The position numbers were made by a program, and so were the translations under genes. The notes under the pieces are model-generated. The model was not told the origin of the DNA. It was given only the letters and a program-made list of their open reading frames with translations, and searched no databases. 64,000 nt of DNA from Mitragyna speciosa (lineage: Eukaryota > Streptophyta > Magnoliopsida > Gentianales > Rubiaceae), in NCBI GenBank assembly GCA_024721245.1, contig CM045569.1:7137355-7201354 (forward strand), written 5' to 3'. Positions 47,077-59,756 of the stretch are shown here, one piece after another (positions within the stretch are counted from its first letter, which is position 1; each line of letters begins with the position of its first letter).

Positions 47077-49371
47077 TAGTTAGTATATTTGTGTGCCTAA
47101 TTAAGCATAGACAATGAAAGCTAAAAAAATAGCAAATGCAAAATGGGATTTGACTAAGGAGGTGTTTAGTTTAGGGGAATTAAGGAGGTGAATGAGTGTC
47201 ACAAGTTATGACATACATTTTTTTTTGTTTGGAAAATAACTATCCTTCAATCGGAATTAAAGTAATTAACTAAGATATTTATGATTTTTCCTAAAATATT
47301 ATTCTAAAAAACTCGTTATTAGTAGATTGAATACCCAAATATCCAAATATTATTCCAAATCCAATATTTAATACCCAAGAATCTTAATTAGTATATTACT
47401 TTATCTCAATCATAAACATACTAGAAGTCAAAGTCTTACCAAGTCTTATTGACTTCTAAGTCTTAAATAAGCCATACAATTTGTTTTCCAATACTAATTG
47501 TTTCTAGATTGGAAACACATGCCTATAGACTTGTTTATTTGATCACACCTTTATACTTTGTCAAGGCTATTTGATTCTTCTTAAGATTAGCCTTGGGTTT
47601 CCCTTGACAAGCAATAAGATGTCCCTTAATTCCTTGATAGATTACTCTTTAAATATCTCATATCTATTAGTCCTAGATTATGTATCAAACAACCTTTGGA
47701 AGATGCACAATCATGGACAAAGCATCTATCATATTATGCTGCGTTATAGCTCAAGAATCATATATGATAGCATGATACAAGCAGTAGTATCATTATCATA
47801 CTATGCATCTCAAATGCATTTTTATTTCCTAGCTATTATTGTCACTTAGGACAATTGGAATTAAGGTATCAAAAATATTCTAATATTCGTATACTTGAGA
47901 ACTATTCTCAAGATTTATACTGGTCCAAGATTTTAAAATGGAGTCCTATAAAGTGAGTTATATGTTCACGTAATTATACATTCTACAATTAAAATAAAGA
48001 TAGAATATGACTTTATATTTATGCAATAAACAAAACCAAATAGAAAATATATGGACATAAAAATTTTGGTTTTGCTCCCACTATTTTATCCAAATCAATA
48101 TCCCTCAAAATTGATTCGAGAATTTTCATAAAATTCTTAGTGGACTATGATCTTATTTTAATTATTTTTAATCTTAAGTTAGATCAACAAATCAAGAATA
48201 ATTATAACAGGTAGGTAACAATTACCAATTACAACTTTTGTAACTCCTAGATAGTTAGGTATTAACTTTTGATACACATATCACATATGTCTCCTAACCC
48301 CTTGCCTCAAAGACACATGACCTTGAGTTAGGTCAATAAGCCATGAGCCTTTGTTAAATCAGACCCATTATTCAGATATCACATCTCATAGTAGAAACAT
48401 ATTTCAGGTAGAACAACCTTGAGTTAACTCAACAAGTTATTCAAACAAGAACTTGTTTAAACTATAATAATGGAAGGCAACTATTCATGGTTTAATATTT
48501 TAATTGAATCAGAACTATAATTTAGAGATCATATTGCATTGTAAACAGATTCTAGGTAGAATAACCTTGAGTTAGCTTAACAAGTTATTCTAACAAGAAT
48601 TGTTTAAATTATAATAATAGTTATGGTATGTTTCTTTTATTTAAATCAAAATCATTATTCACAGATCATATCTCATAGTAACAAATATTCATAGCAGAAT
48701 AACTTTGAGTTAGCTCAACAAGTTATCCTAACAAGAATTATTTATACTATAATAATGGAAGTGACTTATTTTTTATTGAGGGATAAATTATGGTCTCATC
48801 GTGCACATATATCATATATGAAAATAAATATTTGATCAAATAAAGCATATAATATGCAATAAAATAAATCACATTAGTTTGACAAATATAAAATTCACAT
48901 ATGATATGTCATTCAAATAAAATAAATCTTATTATTTTATTAAATATAATCACATATATTATTCAAATAATTACATTAAAAGAATATAAAAAATTCTGTC
49001 ATGAATCTATATGTACATTAATTCTACTCACATATGTTGTTCATCTGATGTGTAATTGATCAGGCAGCAATTACGGAAAAAGCCATTGTTATGGTGGTGA
49101 TCGAGTGTTTAGGTTGAGGTAAATGTATGACAAACTATTAATCACTTTAAAGTTAAAACACTTTAAGATCCTTCTAAAATTTCAGACGTTAAAGTTTCGA
49201 AAAGATTTTGCAAAGATAGTTGATTGACTAAATTCAAAATTCTCTCACATTTGAGTGATTATATATTTTTTCCGTGATGGTTTCAAAGCTATCAAGGCTA
49301 TTAAAATATTGGTGCAGTCTTTGGTCACATAGTATAATTCATACATTTTTCAGAAAATAAATGGGTCATTT
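47077..49371. other. Non-coding sequence between two inverted solo LTRs
   Basis: The first 80 bp belong to the target repeat of LTR A. Further on, TGCTCCCACTATTTTATCC (48072) could be a minus-strand copia polypurine region, and 48330-48775 holds diverged tandem repeats. No protein domain can be read. It is probably old copia non-coding sequence, at low confidence. Confidence 0.35.
48330..48775. repeat. Diverged tandem repeat, about 140-bp period
   Basis: The core CCTTGAGTTAGCTCAACAAG recurs in variants at about 48331, 48418, 48566 and 48703, each of the last three followed by AAGTTAT, AACAAGAA and ACTATAATAAT strings. Three fairly full units and one partial unit are seen. Confidence 0.75.
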
Positions 49372-51615
49372 TGTAACACCCTAGAAATTCATGCCAAAAC
49401 CATTTATTTTGTATCATGTTCATTAGGAAAAAAAAAAAAAGTGGTGGCCGAATTTGTGGAAAAAAAAAAAAAGAGAATGAGCATGTTGTACTTAGTTCTT
49501 TAAGAGTTGTACCTAGGAAATCTTGCAAGATTTATTGGAAGATAAATAACAAAATTCCTTTCTAATTATCCATTGCCAAGTGTAGTCTTCCATGGTTAAG
49601 AAAGTCAAGATTACTTTGTTCTTGTCTTGCTTTGATTGGTCAAACTTTTCCCAATTCTTTTCCATTTCTTTTCTTCTTTACTTAAGCATTTTTCTCTCTT
49701 TTTCTTTCTCTCAAAACCGGCTACTCTTTCTCCATTTTCTCTCCATTTTCTTTCAATTTTCTTGAAGCTTTTACTTCCATTTACTCATTTTTCAACCATA
49801 GAAATTGAGTGAAACTTCCTCCTAAGCAACAAACTTGTCTACCTAGAGGTATTTCCCATGAATTTCTCTTTTAATTTCAAGTGTAAGATTATAGTTTTTA
49901 GCTCTTAAGTTATGTATTTTTTTGGTTAAGTAAGATTGATTTTTGGCCATGAAAAGTGAAGTTTTATTCCATGAATGTGAAGCATATAGACTTGTATGCC
50001 TTGTAGATAGTAAATTAAACTTGAAAAGTCATGATCTAGGTTTGATTTACTTGAAGAACTTGGAGTGGTTTATGTATTTTTGTGATGAATTTGAATAGGA
50101 ATTGAATTGAGTTTGATGTGAGAATAGTAGAACTAGTTGAAATTGGGTTGTTGGACATTTTCTTGCAAGGTTTAAAATTTTTGGGTTAGTCCGATTGTAG
50201 GGGAAGTGCTGCCGAAATTTCGGTAAAATCTAGGAAATAAAAATAATTAGGCTATGATTTAAGGCTTTATAAGCTGTAATTTAGTGATTTAAGCGTGCAG
50301 AAATTTTCGTAGATTAGCTATTAGTGAAGTAAACCTTTCCGAGCAAAACCCTAGAAAGTTAGAAAACCCTAAATTTGAAAACCCTAAACCCTAGGGTAAA
50401 ACCCTAAGCTCCAAAACCCTAGAAATTAAACCCTAGAAAGACTTGGGGTATTTCTTTGAATTTCCTTATGAAATTTCTTAGATTTTAGTTAGGATTTTTA
50501 TACGATTATTTCTCGTGAATTTCAGGATCCGGAAGTGAGACGCAACCTTACCACGAAATCTTTTCATAGGCATTTCAGGTGAGTGTTCTTATGTGTGCAT
50601 GATGCATGAAATTCCATGTAATACTTGATATTATTATTTCGATGCATAAAATGATATGTTATGTTTGACATGATTATTTAATAAAATGTGTTACTTGAGG
50701 AAAGATGTGTACTTTATCGCATCTATTCCGCAATGTGTTACATGCTTTCACTATCCAACGTGTTATTTGTGCATGTGACTTCCGTGGTTGAGTATGGGAG
50801 AGATATAAGGTGATGGGCGTTATTCGGTGCGTGTTAATTTTATATTTGAGTAAAGTCCTGAAAAAGGCTAACTCATGATTAAATTTTATGCTTGATCTTG
50901 GACTTCCGGGGCTAACTTCACCGTTACTCCTCAGTTAGTCAACCTGGTGAGTTTGGGGTGATATAAGGTGCTGTGGGTTATAGGTGCGTGATATTCTTTC
51001 CTATATGAGTTTCATTCCTCTAAGAGGGTAACTCTGGATTGAAATTTTTCAAGTGTCACAGACCTGAGCTATTATCTCAGTCCCGATATCCTTGTTATCT
51101 TGTTCGTGATTGATATTCCTGCGATTGAGCTTGCTCCCGTAGTGAGCCAGTATCCGCCATTGATTATATGACACTTCACTTTGCTTGTTCATTTTTATTG
51201 AAATCAGTTAATTATTATCTTTAAAGGTTATTTGTTATTGGTATGCCGCATGTCTTGAGCACTCACTGGGCTATTATAGCTCATCCCATGTATTTGTTTT
51301 CTTTAACCAGGTTTCCAAAACTATCAAAGCTGAAGGAGCTGATTTTGAACCTTGTACATGTTTTGTTTCGGTATTTTGATAGCTTAAATGTGTTGGCTTT
51401 TATTATAAATATTATTTACATTCTGGGATGTAAAACTCTTGTAATATTTATATTTTCAAGTAAATACTATGAATGTATTTATTTATGAGTGCATTTTATT
51501 TTAAGTGAAGTACGGAGGGATGTTTAAGCGAGTGCGTGTTTGAGTCCTGACGAGAGCTAGGCAGGCAGTCCGCTAAGCCCTTTGGTGCGCCTCTGGGTAA
51601 GGTGGGGCTGCTACA
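49372..51615 (+). mobile_element. Solo LTR B (2.2 kb, gypsy type), plus orientation
   Basis: Starts TGTAACACCCTAG, ends GGTGGGGCTGCTACA, with perfect 5-bp duplications CATTT (49367-49371 and 51616-51620). It is the same family as LTR A, in inverted orientation and about 640 bp shorter. It contains a run of AAACCCTA-like motifs at 50350-50430. No internal domain is attached. Confidence 0.88.
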
Positions 51616-52389
51616 CATTTGGCTTGGCTGACCTGCTTTTGAGTTTTTAAGTTGACCCAGGCCAAGGAATCTTCAAAGATGACAAAAAAATCTTTTTTTT
51701 TTTTTACTTTTTTCCCTCATCTTTTTCTCAAACAATACTCGTATAAATATATTAATTACATCTTCTAAATTCAAGTTGAAATTCAAATTCCTAAATCCTT
51801 AGAGTGTGATATTTTGTGATTTAAAGGCATTCTCAATTTACACTGCCATAAAAAAATATGCTCCCTTTGCCCCTCGTCCAATTAAAATATCCTGTTCCCT
51901 TTTTCAGATTGTCCCAAGTTATGTCACACACATACCTTAAATGTCGAAACAGGGAAAATTTTTACTTTGTTTTGAAAGTTCCTATGGTTTTTCACGTGCT
52001 GATCAGTCAAGTTGACACATGCACCTGGTCTTTGAACAAAGAGAATGCAGCCACTTGGTCTGAATTCTTTGGAGCTGACAGGGTCTCACATGTCATCCAT
52101 CCTTAAAATCCTTCCCTCGAAAGGCAACAAAATTTGAACCGGCCTATGCTAAAATTAGTAAACAAAGCTCAAGCTGTCACTGTCTTTACACTTGCACTGA
52201 GCCAGAAAAGTTGGAACTTCCCAAGGTGACAGAGAAGGGATGGGTGATATGCTAATTAAAGTTCGTCTCCGGAACTTGAGGTGCTACAATTTTACCTCCT
52301 CAACCATGAAACATATACTTTGTCCTACAATTATTTAAAAAAAAGTTTACACCATCAAAATTATTTGTTTTATGACATGAGGATCCATA

Positions 52390-52735
52390 CTTTTATATAT
52401 ATATACACACACACACACACACTTTACACTGCGCCAGAAAAGTTGGAACTTCCCAAGGTGACAGAGAAGGGATGGGTGATATATAACTTACTAATTCTTA
52501 TTAGACTCTAAATACATACATATGTGTGTGTACATACATACACACACACAGAGAGAGGTATACATATACTAATTCTTATTAAATACTAAATACATACATA
52601 CATATGTGTGTGTACACACACACAGAATGAATGTATGTGCATATATGTATATACATGTATATATGTGTGTATACACACACGTACATATATTTGTGTGCAT
52701 GCGTATGTGTATAGATAGATAGATACATACATGAT
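52390..52735. repeat. CA/TA microsatellite tract of V copy 2
   Basis: Shorter counterpart of 2945-3525, with runs of ACACAC and TACATA. Confidence 0.85.
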
Positions 52736-53411
52736 GTAAATGAGGTTATACATACAATGTAGCATAACGAAGAATTAAGAATTGAAGAGCTAGATCCAAG
52801 TCACACACACATAAAATTTAAAAATTTGCGGTCAAATTACATGATATTTATTTTTATTTTTGAAAAAAACTAAAATGAAATTTATATAAATCAAAATATA
52901 AATGAAGGGCATCCAAATGATCTTTTTATTTTTTGTGGGGAAGAAGAGGACGACAAAAGGAGTGGGTGTGGGGGAGGAATTGGTAAGCTCTATACCCGCA
53001 TTACACCTAGCCACCTGCTCGCTCATTCACTACACTCCAAAAATGGAGGTTGGTGAGTGATAGAGTGGCTCAGGTATTAATAAATCAAAAAATGTGTTTT
53101 CAAAAAAAAAAAATATCAAAACGTGTTAGTTAATACGAGAAATAATTTAAATGCTTGGAAGACAAAAAATTAACGTATATATTTATACGATACTTCGAGT
53201 GCCCTCAACATTCGTTCATCCATTATTCAATAAAAAAGTAAATAATATATGGCAAAAGTTGTTGTATTAGATGTGCAAGGTTGTCATTAATATTGGAATT
53301 CATAAAAATATTTGGACTTTTACCTTAGACAAATCCACAATATTTTCATACCCACTTGTCTTAAAATCGAAGTCAGTAGTCAAGGACTCCTTGTCTTTTC
53401 CCTTTTCTTTT

Positions 53412-54273
53412 GGATTAATTACATTTGCCACCCTTGAGGTTTGACCAAATTACGAATCAAACCTTGTGATTTGGCAATATTACATTTACTTCCTTGTCCA
53501 TAACACCGTTTAAGCCCAATTAATAGAAGGTATAAAATGACAAAAATACCCTCACATTAAAAAAGGAAAACTAAATGTAGGACCGAGTTTTTTTTTTTTT
53601 TTTGGTAAAATCAAACTAGAAATAATGATTCCTAAAAATATGAAGAAAGATTAAATATTTAAATAAGACAGGAGAAATATAAATTAAAAAAGAACAAAAA
53701 ATTAGAAAATACTACTAATAAAACATAGTACAAATTAACCACAGAAAGAAATGTTCTTGATAAAAAAAAATATATTGAGAGAGAAAAAATAAACTCAAAT
53801 AAATACACACTAAAGTGTGGGAATATGAAAAGATTGGTGTGAGGAATACAAATATGGAAATTTTATATTTTCTTCTCAACATGTTGTTTCACGGGCTAGT
53901 TTCAATTTTATTTATATTTAACTTTTTTATTTTAAGCTATGAGCCTATTCTCATTCAAGATTTGACCATGGTGATGCATGGTCGGTATGAGAAACGAAGT
54001 TTGATTGCCATCATCGATGATTAACAAAAACCTTGGATCATTTTGAAGAGGAGAAGAAACAGAGTTGGGTTAGGGCTTGGGGGCTAATTTGGAAATTCAA
54101 CAAAAAAAATCATGCCGACCTCATTAAAACTAACAGTCAACGTTAATAAACTAACGGCAAGAGGTAACTGTTATAGATTTATGAAGAGAGAGGGCCTTTT
54201 CGTAATATTGTCAAATCTTAGGATTCGATTTATAATTTGGTCAAACCTCAAGAGTGGTGAATGTAATTAACCC
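53412..54273. mobile_element. MULE-like element, copy in V copy 2
   Basis: Begins GGATTAATTACATTTGCC and ends GTAATTAACCC; same internal order as 4189-5053. Being in both V copies, it inserted before their duplication. Confidence 0.65.
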
Positions 54274-55375
54274 TTTTTTTTCCCCCTGTTATCTTGGTTG
54301 GCTTTTTTTGGGGGGCGATGCCTTTGTGCGTTAGAAGTTCGGGGAGTGCATGCTTGTTACTTTCTATTGCTTCATGTGACAGATTGTTGTTCTAAGAAAA
54401 GAAAAAACTTAACCGGAAAATTTATTCATCTTCTCTTTCTTTGCACTGTAAAATATCTCATAAATATAAGCTTATTTCCTTTTTTCACATAGATTAAGAA
54501 ATTTAGGTAATATAGTTAAAACAATTATTTTGTTCATACTTTCCTCAAATGCCCTTTTAATATTAGATCATATATTCAAAGTAAAACATATTTATTACTA
54601 TATTATTCTTGGAAGTTAGAGTATTTTAGTTTTTTAATGCAAGAGTCAATCTAGTTTATGTAACATGTTCGACTAAAATGAACAACAAAAATAAAATTGC
54701 CAAATAATCAAAATTTTCAATTTGGAGCCATCAAAGACAACTAATATATTCAAAAAATTTTCTCATATTAACATAAAAAAAAGCAACTTCAGTTGATAAA
54801 ATATCAAAAATTTCAATTCGGAGCCATATGCATATGCAACGGATTGTTAATCTTTAGCAATTATCTACCAATTTGCCTTCAATTTTTTAGTTTCAACTTT
54901 ATATATAGGGTTGTGTGGTAAGACGTTACCAAAAGCAACAGCAATGAATAGATCTCTACATATTGACTTGAATCTTTTGCGGGAGACGCTCTTGAGTTGT
55001 AGAAACGTAGCTGTCTTGTTCTGGTAGAGCATTTAAATCAGGCAACGGTTTTATCATTTTTTAAAGTCGTGATTTGGCATGACGATTGTTGGAAGTGTAT
55101 CTTCACCACTGAGAAGGGTATGTGGACGGTCTTTTATGTTGTTATCCATGATTTTAAAGAATGATGATAACATTAGATGAGGATAAGGCTTTTTTATACT
55201 CTAGGAGTAGTAGGAGTAGTTATGGAGTATTTTACTTGATACCTTAGGAAAATGGTAGATCTTGTTATTAGTGCTATGTTTAATGTTTTAAGTAGAATAA
55301 TAACTAATAGAGTGGTACATTTGCTAATAAATATGTGCATTAAATATAGGTATAATAGTAAAATAACAAACTAAC

Positions 55376-55814
55376 TACTCTTTGAGACAGATACAAAAGA
55401 AAAGTTAGTCTATCTTTGTGGGATGGAAAGAGCATTAGATACGCATATATAACCTTTCGAAAGCGGACACGGGGCGTTGTAATTTAAGCGTCATCCAATT
55501 CCAACAATTTGATGAACCTGATACAATCTTGGGAGGCGGATGACTGGGATTAAGCCAGTAGATTGATCCAATACATGACGTCGTTTAAAGAGGAATAAAA
55601 AAAAGGCAAAAATAAATGAAACGGCAGAAAACGGTGTTAGTGTTTTTGCTTCAAAATCTAAAAACAAAATCAAATTCAACCACTAGAGAAAAACAAAAAC
55701 CAATACCTTATTCTATTCTATGAAATTGAAAGGGGGAAAAAAATCAGATTTTATTCTTCATTGTGGGATTGCGATAATGCGAACACTTATGGGATTTTGA
55801 ATTACAATCAATTA
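55376..55814. other. Unique spacer between V copy 2 and the minisatellite
   Basis: No counterpart between V and U at the left end of the window. A minus-strand frame here (55491-55679) shows no recognisable domain. Confidence 0.4.
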
Positions 55815-56385
55815 CTTCTCAATTACACCTACAAGCTGACGATTTACATTCAATTACTTCTCATTTACACACTTTATCTCAACTAGAGGACGCTTGACTG
55901 GACTATCAGTCGGATGACACATCGTCCGGTTTTTATTACTTCTCAATTACATCTACAAGCTGACGATTTATATTCAATTACTTACCACTTACACACAAAA
56001 AACTGAAGATTTACACTCAATTACTTACCACTTAATTAGAGCAGACGATCAGTCGGACGACACATCGTCCGCATTTTATTACTTTTCAATTACACCCTCG
56101 AGCTAACGATTTACATTCAATTACTTACTACTTACACACAAAAACTGGAGATTTACATTCAATTACTTACTACTTACACACAAAAATTGAAGATTTACAT
56201 TTAATTACTTACCACTTACGCACAAAAATTGAAGATTTACATTCAATTACTTCCCACTTATGCACAAAAATTGAAGATTTACATTCAATTACTTACCACT
56301 TAATTAGAGCGGATGATCAGCCAGACGATACATCGTCCACTTTACATTCAATTACTTACCACTTACACACAAAAAAATTGATGAA
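55815..56385. repeat. 42-bp minisatellite with interspersed hairpin units
   Basis: Tandem units of GATTTACATTCAATTACTTA followed by CYACTTACACACAAAAATTG start at 56108, 56150, 56192, 56234 and 56276, an exact 42-bp spacing. Related, less regular units fill 55815-56030. Three longer units insert a GACGATCAGTCGGACGACAC-type block; the middle one (56054-56071) is a perfect 7-bp stem CGGACGA / TCGTCCG with a CACA loop, and the others at about 55911 and 56322 are near-copies. Non-coding. Confidence 0.88.
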
Positions 56386-56984
56386 TTTTGCCCAAGGCGT
56401 GTTATTCAACTTAGTTGTTTAAGCAAAGGTACTCCAAATCTCATAGCTTACCAATCCAAAAAAAATAAAAAATAAAAATCAAATCTAATTTCATATCAGT
56501 TGGTTGCGAATCCACCCTTTTCAGCATCGCTCTTCCTTTTTAATTTTTTTTCTGGCATAACCTTCTTCTTGTCCTGCAACTTTTAAGGTTGAAGAAGAAC
56601 GACCAACCCTAACACAATAAGGATGTGATAATGCAACATTTGTTTTCGGCTCTAAGCAAATTATGCCTTTGCCTGCCACTAATTTCACACAAATTTTCAA
56701 AAATCAAATTAACATCTTTTTCCACAATTGCACAAAATTTTCAAAATATTCTCATGTCTCATTCACGACATTTGTTGCTGTGGATGGATTTTGATTTTTT
56801 TTTTAAAGGCTAAAAATGACGCCGTTTTTGGCCTCTCCAACTTAAGCCAATGTGACTTGCTTTCAACCGTCAAATATTGGCTTTAAATCTTGTCCATGAA
56901 CTTGCGGCAACTGGGACTTGCATCGCTCCTCGTCCTTTGAAACCTTGGAATTGTTGTAATTTGTGCAAGCACCACTAGAGATAG
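56386..56984. other. Intergenic, no gene seen
   Basis: A plus-strand frame (56625-56813) has no recognisable domain. No repeat match was noticed within the window. Confidence 0.35.
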
Positions 56985-57387
56985 AACGTGTATTTGTAAA
57001 GTTATTTTTGTCATATAAATGTATTACTGAAATTCTGACTTTTGAATCTTAAACTCATGACATTTGAACATGTTCTATATTAAGCGTTGAGTGCAAATAG
57101 TATCATTTATCTTTTGTACCATATTTTGCCTAGATTTTCAGAGATATTTAAATACATAAGAAATTTTATTTTAAATTATCAAACAGCCTTAACATAATTA
57201 ACATAAAGAAAAGAACCAAGATTTCAGAGGACAAGAAATCAGATATCTACAATATACACATTGTCAATTATTAGATTTAGTTGGGTGTCTTTTGTTTATT
57301 TATCTCTTGAACATAGCTGGTTGGGTCTATAATTACTGTCCATATTATCTAAAGATTCTAAACAACAATCACATGATACATGCAGAC

Positions 57388-57469
<82 letters not shown>

Positions 57470-58480
57470 CCAACCAGATCTGGCAAATGACATTTTGTAT
57501 ATTGTAGTATACTCGATTTGGTGTCCTCTGAAATCTTTTCTTTATATTGTGCTTTTTAACTAGAATGCCAAGACACGCATCTGTACTTTTGAACTAGCCT
57601 TAATTGGAATCTCCTGATTCAGCCTTAATTGGAATGTCTAACTTTGAGGGGAAATAGAAGATACTTTAAGCTACATTATTGGAGTACTTAAAACTGAAGT
57701 AATTCTTATTTCATATCCTCCGAAATCTTGGGCGTTAATAAGAGTGGCTTGAACAAAGTTAAATGGAATGCACAACTTTCGAGATAAAAATGCTTTAATA
57801 ATATCTTATTTCATATTCTCTGAAATCTTAGAGTCGATCTAGCTCTATTCACCTAAAAAAATAAATAATAATAACGAATAAATTAAAAAAAAATACAGAT
57901 CTGCCAACTGACATTTTGTATACTGCAGGAAAATGGTCTAGGAGTGACTCGCACAAGAAAAACGGTAACTTTGAAAATAGTAAATTACCACTTTTTTTAT
58001 TTTTTTAATATATTTTAGGTGTCATCACCTAACTTCTTGATATTAAAGGACAATCTCGATCGCTTACAAAGTACTCGGGCCTCACAATTTGCTCCTTTTT
58101 CATTTCATGTAATACGATGTAATTGTCCAGCATTATAGTGACTATGCAGAACTATGATGTAATCATTTTTACGCGAAATGATGTCGTTTTGAAGGTTTAT
58201 TTTTTAAATTATTGGTTTAATCTTGTCTGTTAATTTTTTGACTTTAAAATTAGACCGTAAACTTGTGAAAAATAGCACTTTTGAGACTCCTCGGCCGCTT
58301 TTAAGCATGCGGGTTTGCTTGCTGCCCTAACGTGAACCTGACCATTAAAGATTGCAAATTTTCTACACCACAGGTCGAAACATAGGATTTCGAGGTTATC
58401 TAATAGTGGAGGCAGCAAAACCTGAGATTACTAGCTATATCTTATAGGCTTAAACACAGGTTATCCCGTACAATTAATAA
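56985..58480 (+). repeat. Segmental duplication U, copy C part 1
   Basis: Begins at GTGTATTTGTAAAGTTATTT (compare 6701 onward), skips the outer left arm of the foldback element, keeps its centre and right arm, and runs on through the conserved fragment to the AAACACAGGTTATCCCGT region. It is followed at once by a second partial U copy, so the two form a tandem duplication. Confidence 0.75.
57390..57464. repeat. (GA)37 microsatellite
   Basis: 75 bases of perfect GA repeat, the longest of four paralogous alleles of the same array inside the U segments. Confidence 0.97.
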
Positions 58481-59182
58481 TTGGCATCGCTTAATTAGGT
58501 TATAAACATCCTTGAACTTTAAGCTTATTATGATCTAATATGAGTATACTCCAACAATGCCTCTAAAGCATTTTTTTCCTCGAAAGTTGTGCATTCATTC
58601 CATTTAACGTTGGTTCGGGCCCTGATATCTAGCAAGCCACTTTTATTAACAATCAGAATCAAAAGAGAAAAAGAAGGTATCTGGACACCAAGATTTCGGA
58701 GGATATGAAATAAGATATACTTAAATTTTAACTACTCCAATAATGTAGCTTAAAGTATCTTTTATTTCCCCTCAAAGTTAGACATTCCAATTAAGGCTGA
58801 ATTTGAATATTCCAATTAAGGTTGATTCAAGTACAAATGCCAAAGCATTCTAATTTAAAAAAAAAAAAAAGAAAAGAACCAAGCTTTCAGAGGATACGAA
58901 ATCAGATATCTACAATATACAAATCGTCAATTATTGGAGTTAGTCGGGTGTCTTTTGTTCATTTATCTCTTGAACAGAGCTGGTTGGGTCTATAATTACG
59001 GTCCATATTATTTAAAGATTCTAAACAACAATCACATGCAACATGCAGAGAAAGAGACAGAGAGAGAGAGAGAGGAAAACCAACCAGATCTGGCAAATGG
59101 CATTTTGTACATTGTACTATACTTGATTTGGTATCCTCTGGCATCTTGGTCTGCAGCTAGCTTCTATTCTATATTCTGTTCC

Positions 59183-59216
<34 letters not shown>

Positions 59217-59756
59217 GTGACAGAAAAATCATCAAGTGTCGTGAGTAATTGTTTAACTGGTTCGATAAACTCGTAAAGCATTAGTGTGAGATTAGTGATG
59301 TGATTAACTAGTCATATGGACTGATCATCGAGACATAGATATATGCAACCTCCTTTTTTTTTTCCTTTTTTTTGTCAACTAACCATGCATACTTTTTTTT
59401 TTTTTTTGTCAACTACGCACGTATATTCTGCATAAAAAGGTCAAGTAAAACCATTTGTTTTCCAAACAAGAGGTAATTTTTGTCCGTTAATTTTTTACTT
59501 TTAAATTTGGACTGTGAACTTGTGAAAAATGACACTTGCGAAATCTCTTGAACACTTCTAAGCATGCGGGTTTGCTTGCTGCCCTAACGTGACCTGACCA
59601 TTAAAGATGGCAAATTTTCTATTACATAGGTCGAAACATAAGTGTTCCTTTTGAGTAAGCTTTTCAAGCTTTTCGGTTTTGATAGTAGAGGATTTCAAAG
59701 TTGTCTAATGGTAGTAGCAGCATAACCTGAGATTACGAGTTATATCTTATAGGCTC
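58481..59756 (+). repeat. Segmental duplication U, copy C part 2
   Basis: Restarts at TTAGGTTATAAACATCC (compare 6926), includes the full left arm and centre of the foldback element (58555-59160), lacks most of the right arm, includes a TA repeat (59190-59213), and then matches U copy B (TTGTTTAACTGGTTCGATAA at 59246 and 23884). It is interrupted at 59757 by solo LTR C and resumes at 61574. Confidence 0.75.

Larger units (their letters stand above)
51669..55375 (+). repeat. Segmental duplication V, copy 2
   Basis: Direct copy of 1961-6113. It lacks the MITE (empty site near 52036), has a contracted microsatellite (52390-52735) with a small local duplication (CACTTTACACTGCGCCAGAA region repeated at 52190 and 52420), and keeps the MULE-like element at 53412-54273. 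There is no terpene synthase upstream of it; solo LTR B stands there instead. Confidence 0.85.

Noticed and set aside
55815..56385. Possible CRISPR-like array
   Set aside because: The repeats are contiguous 42-bp units without unique spacers, in a plant nuclear context. It is a minisatellite.
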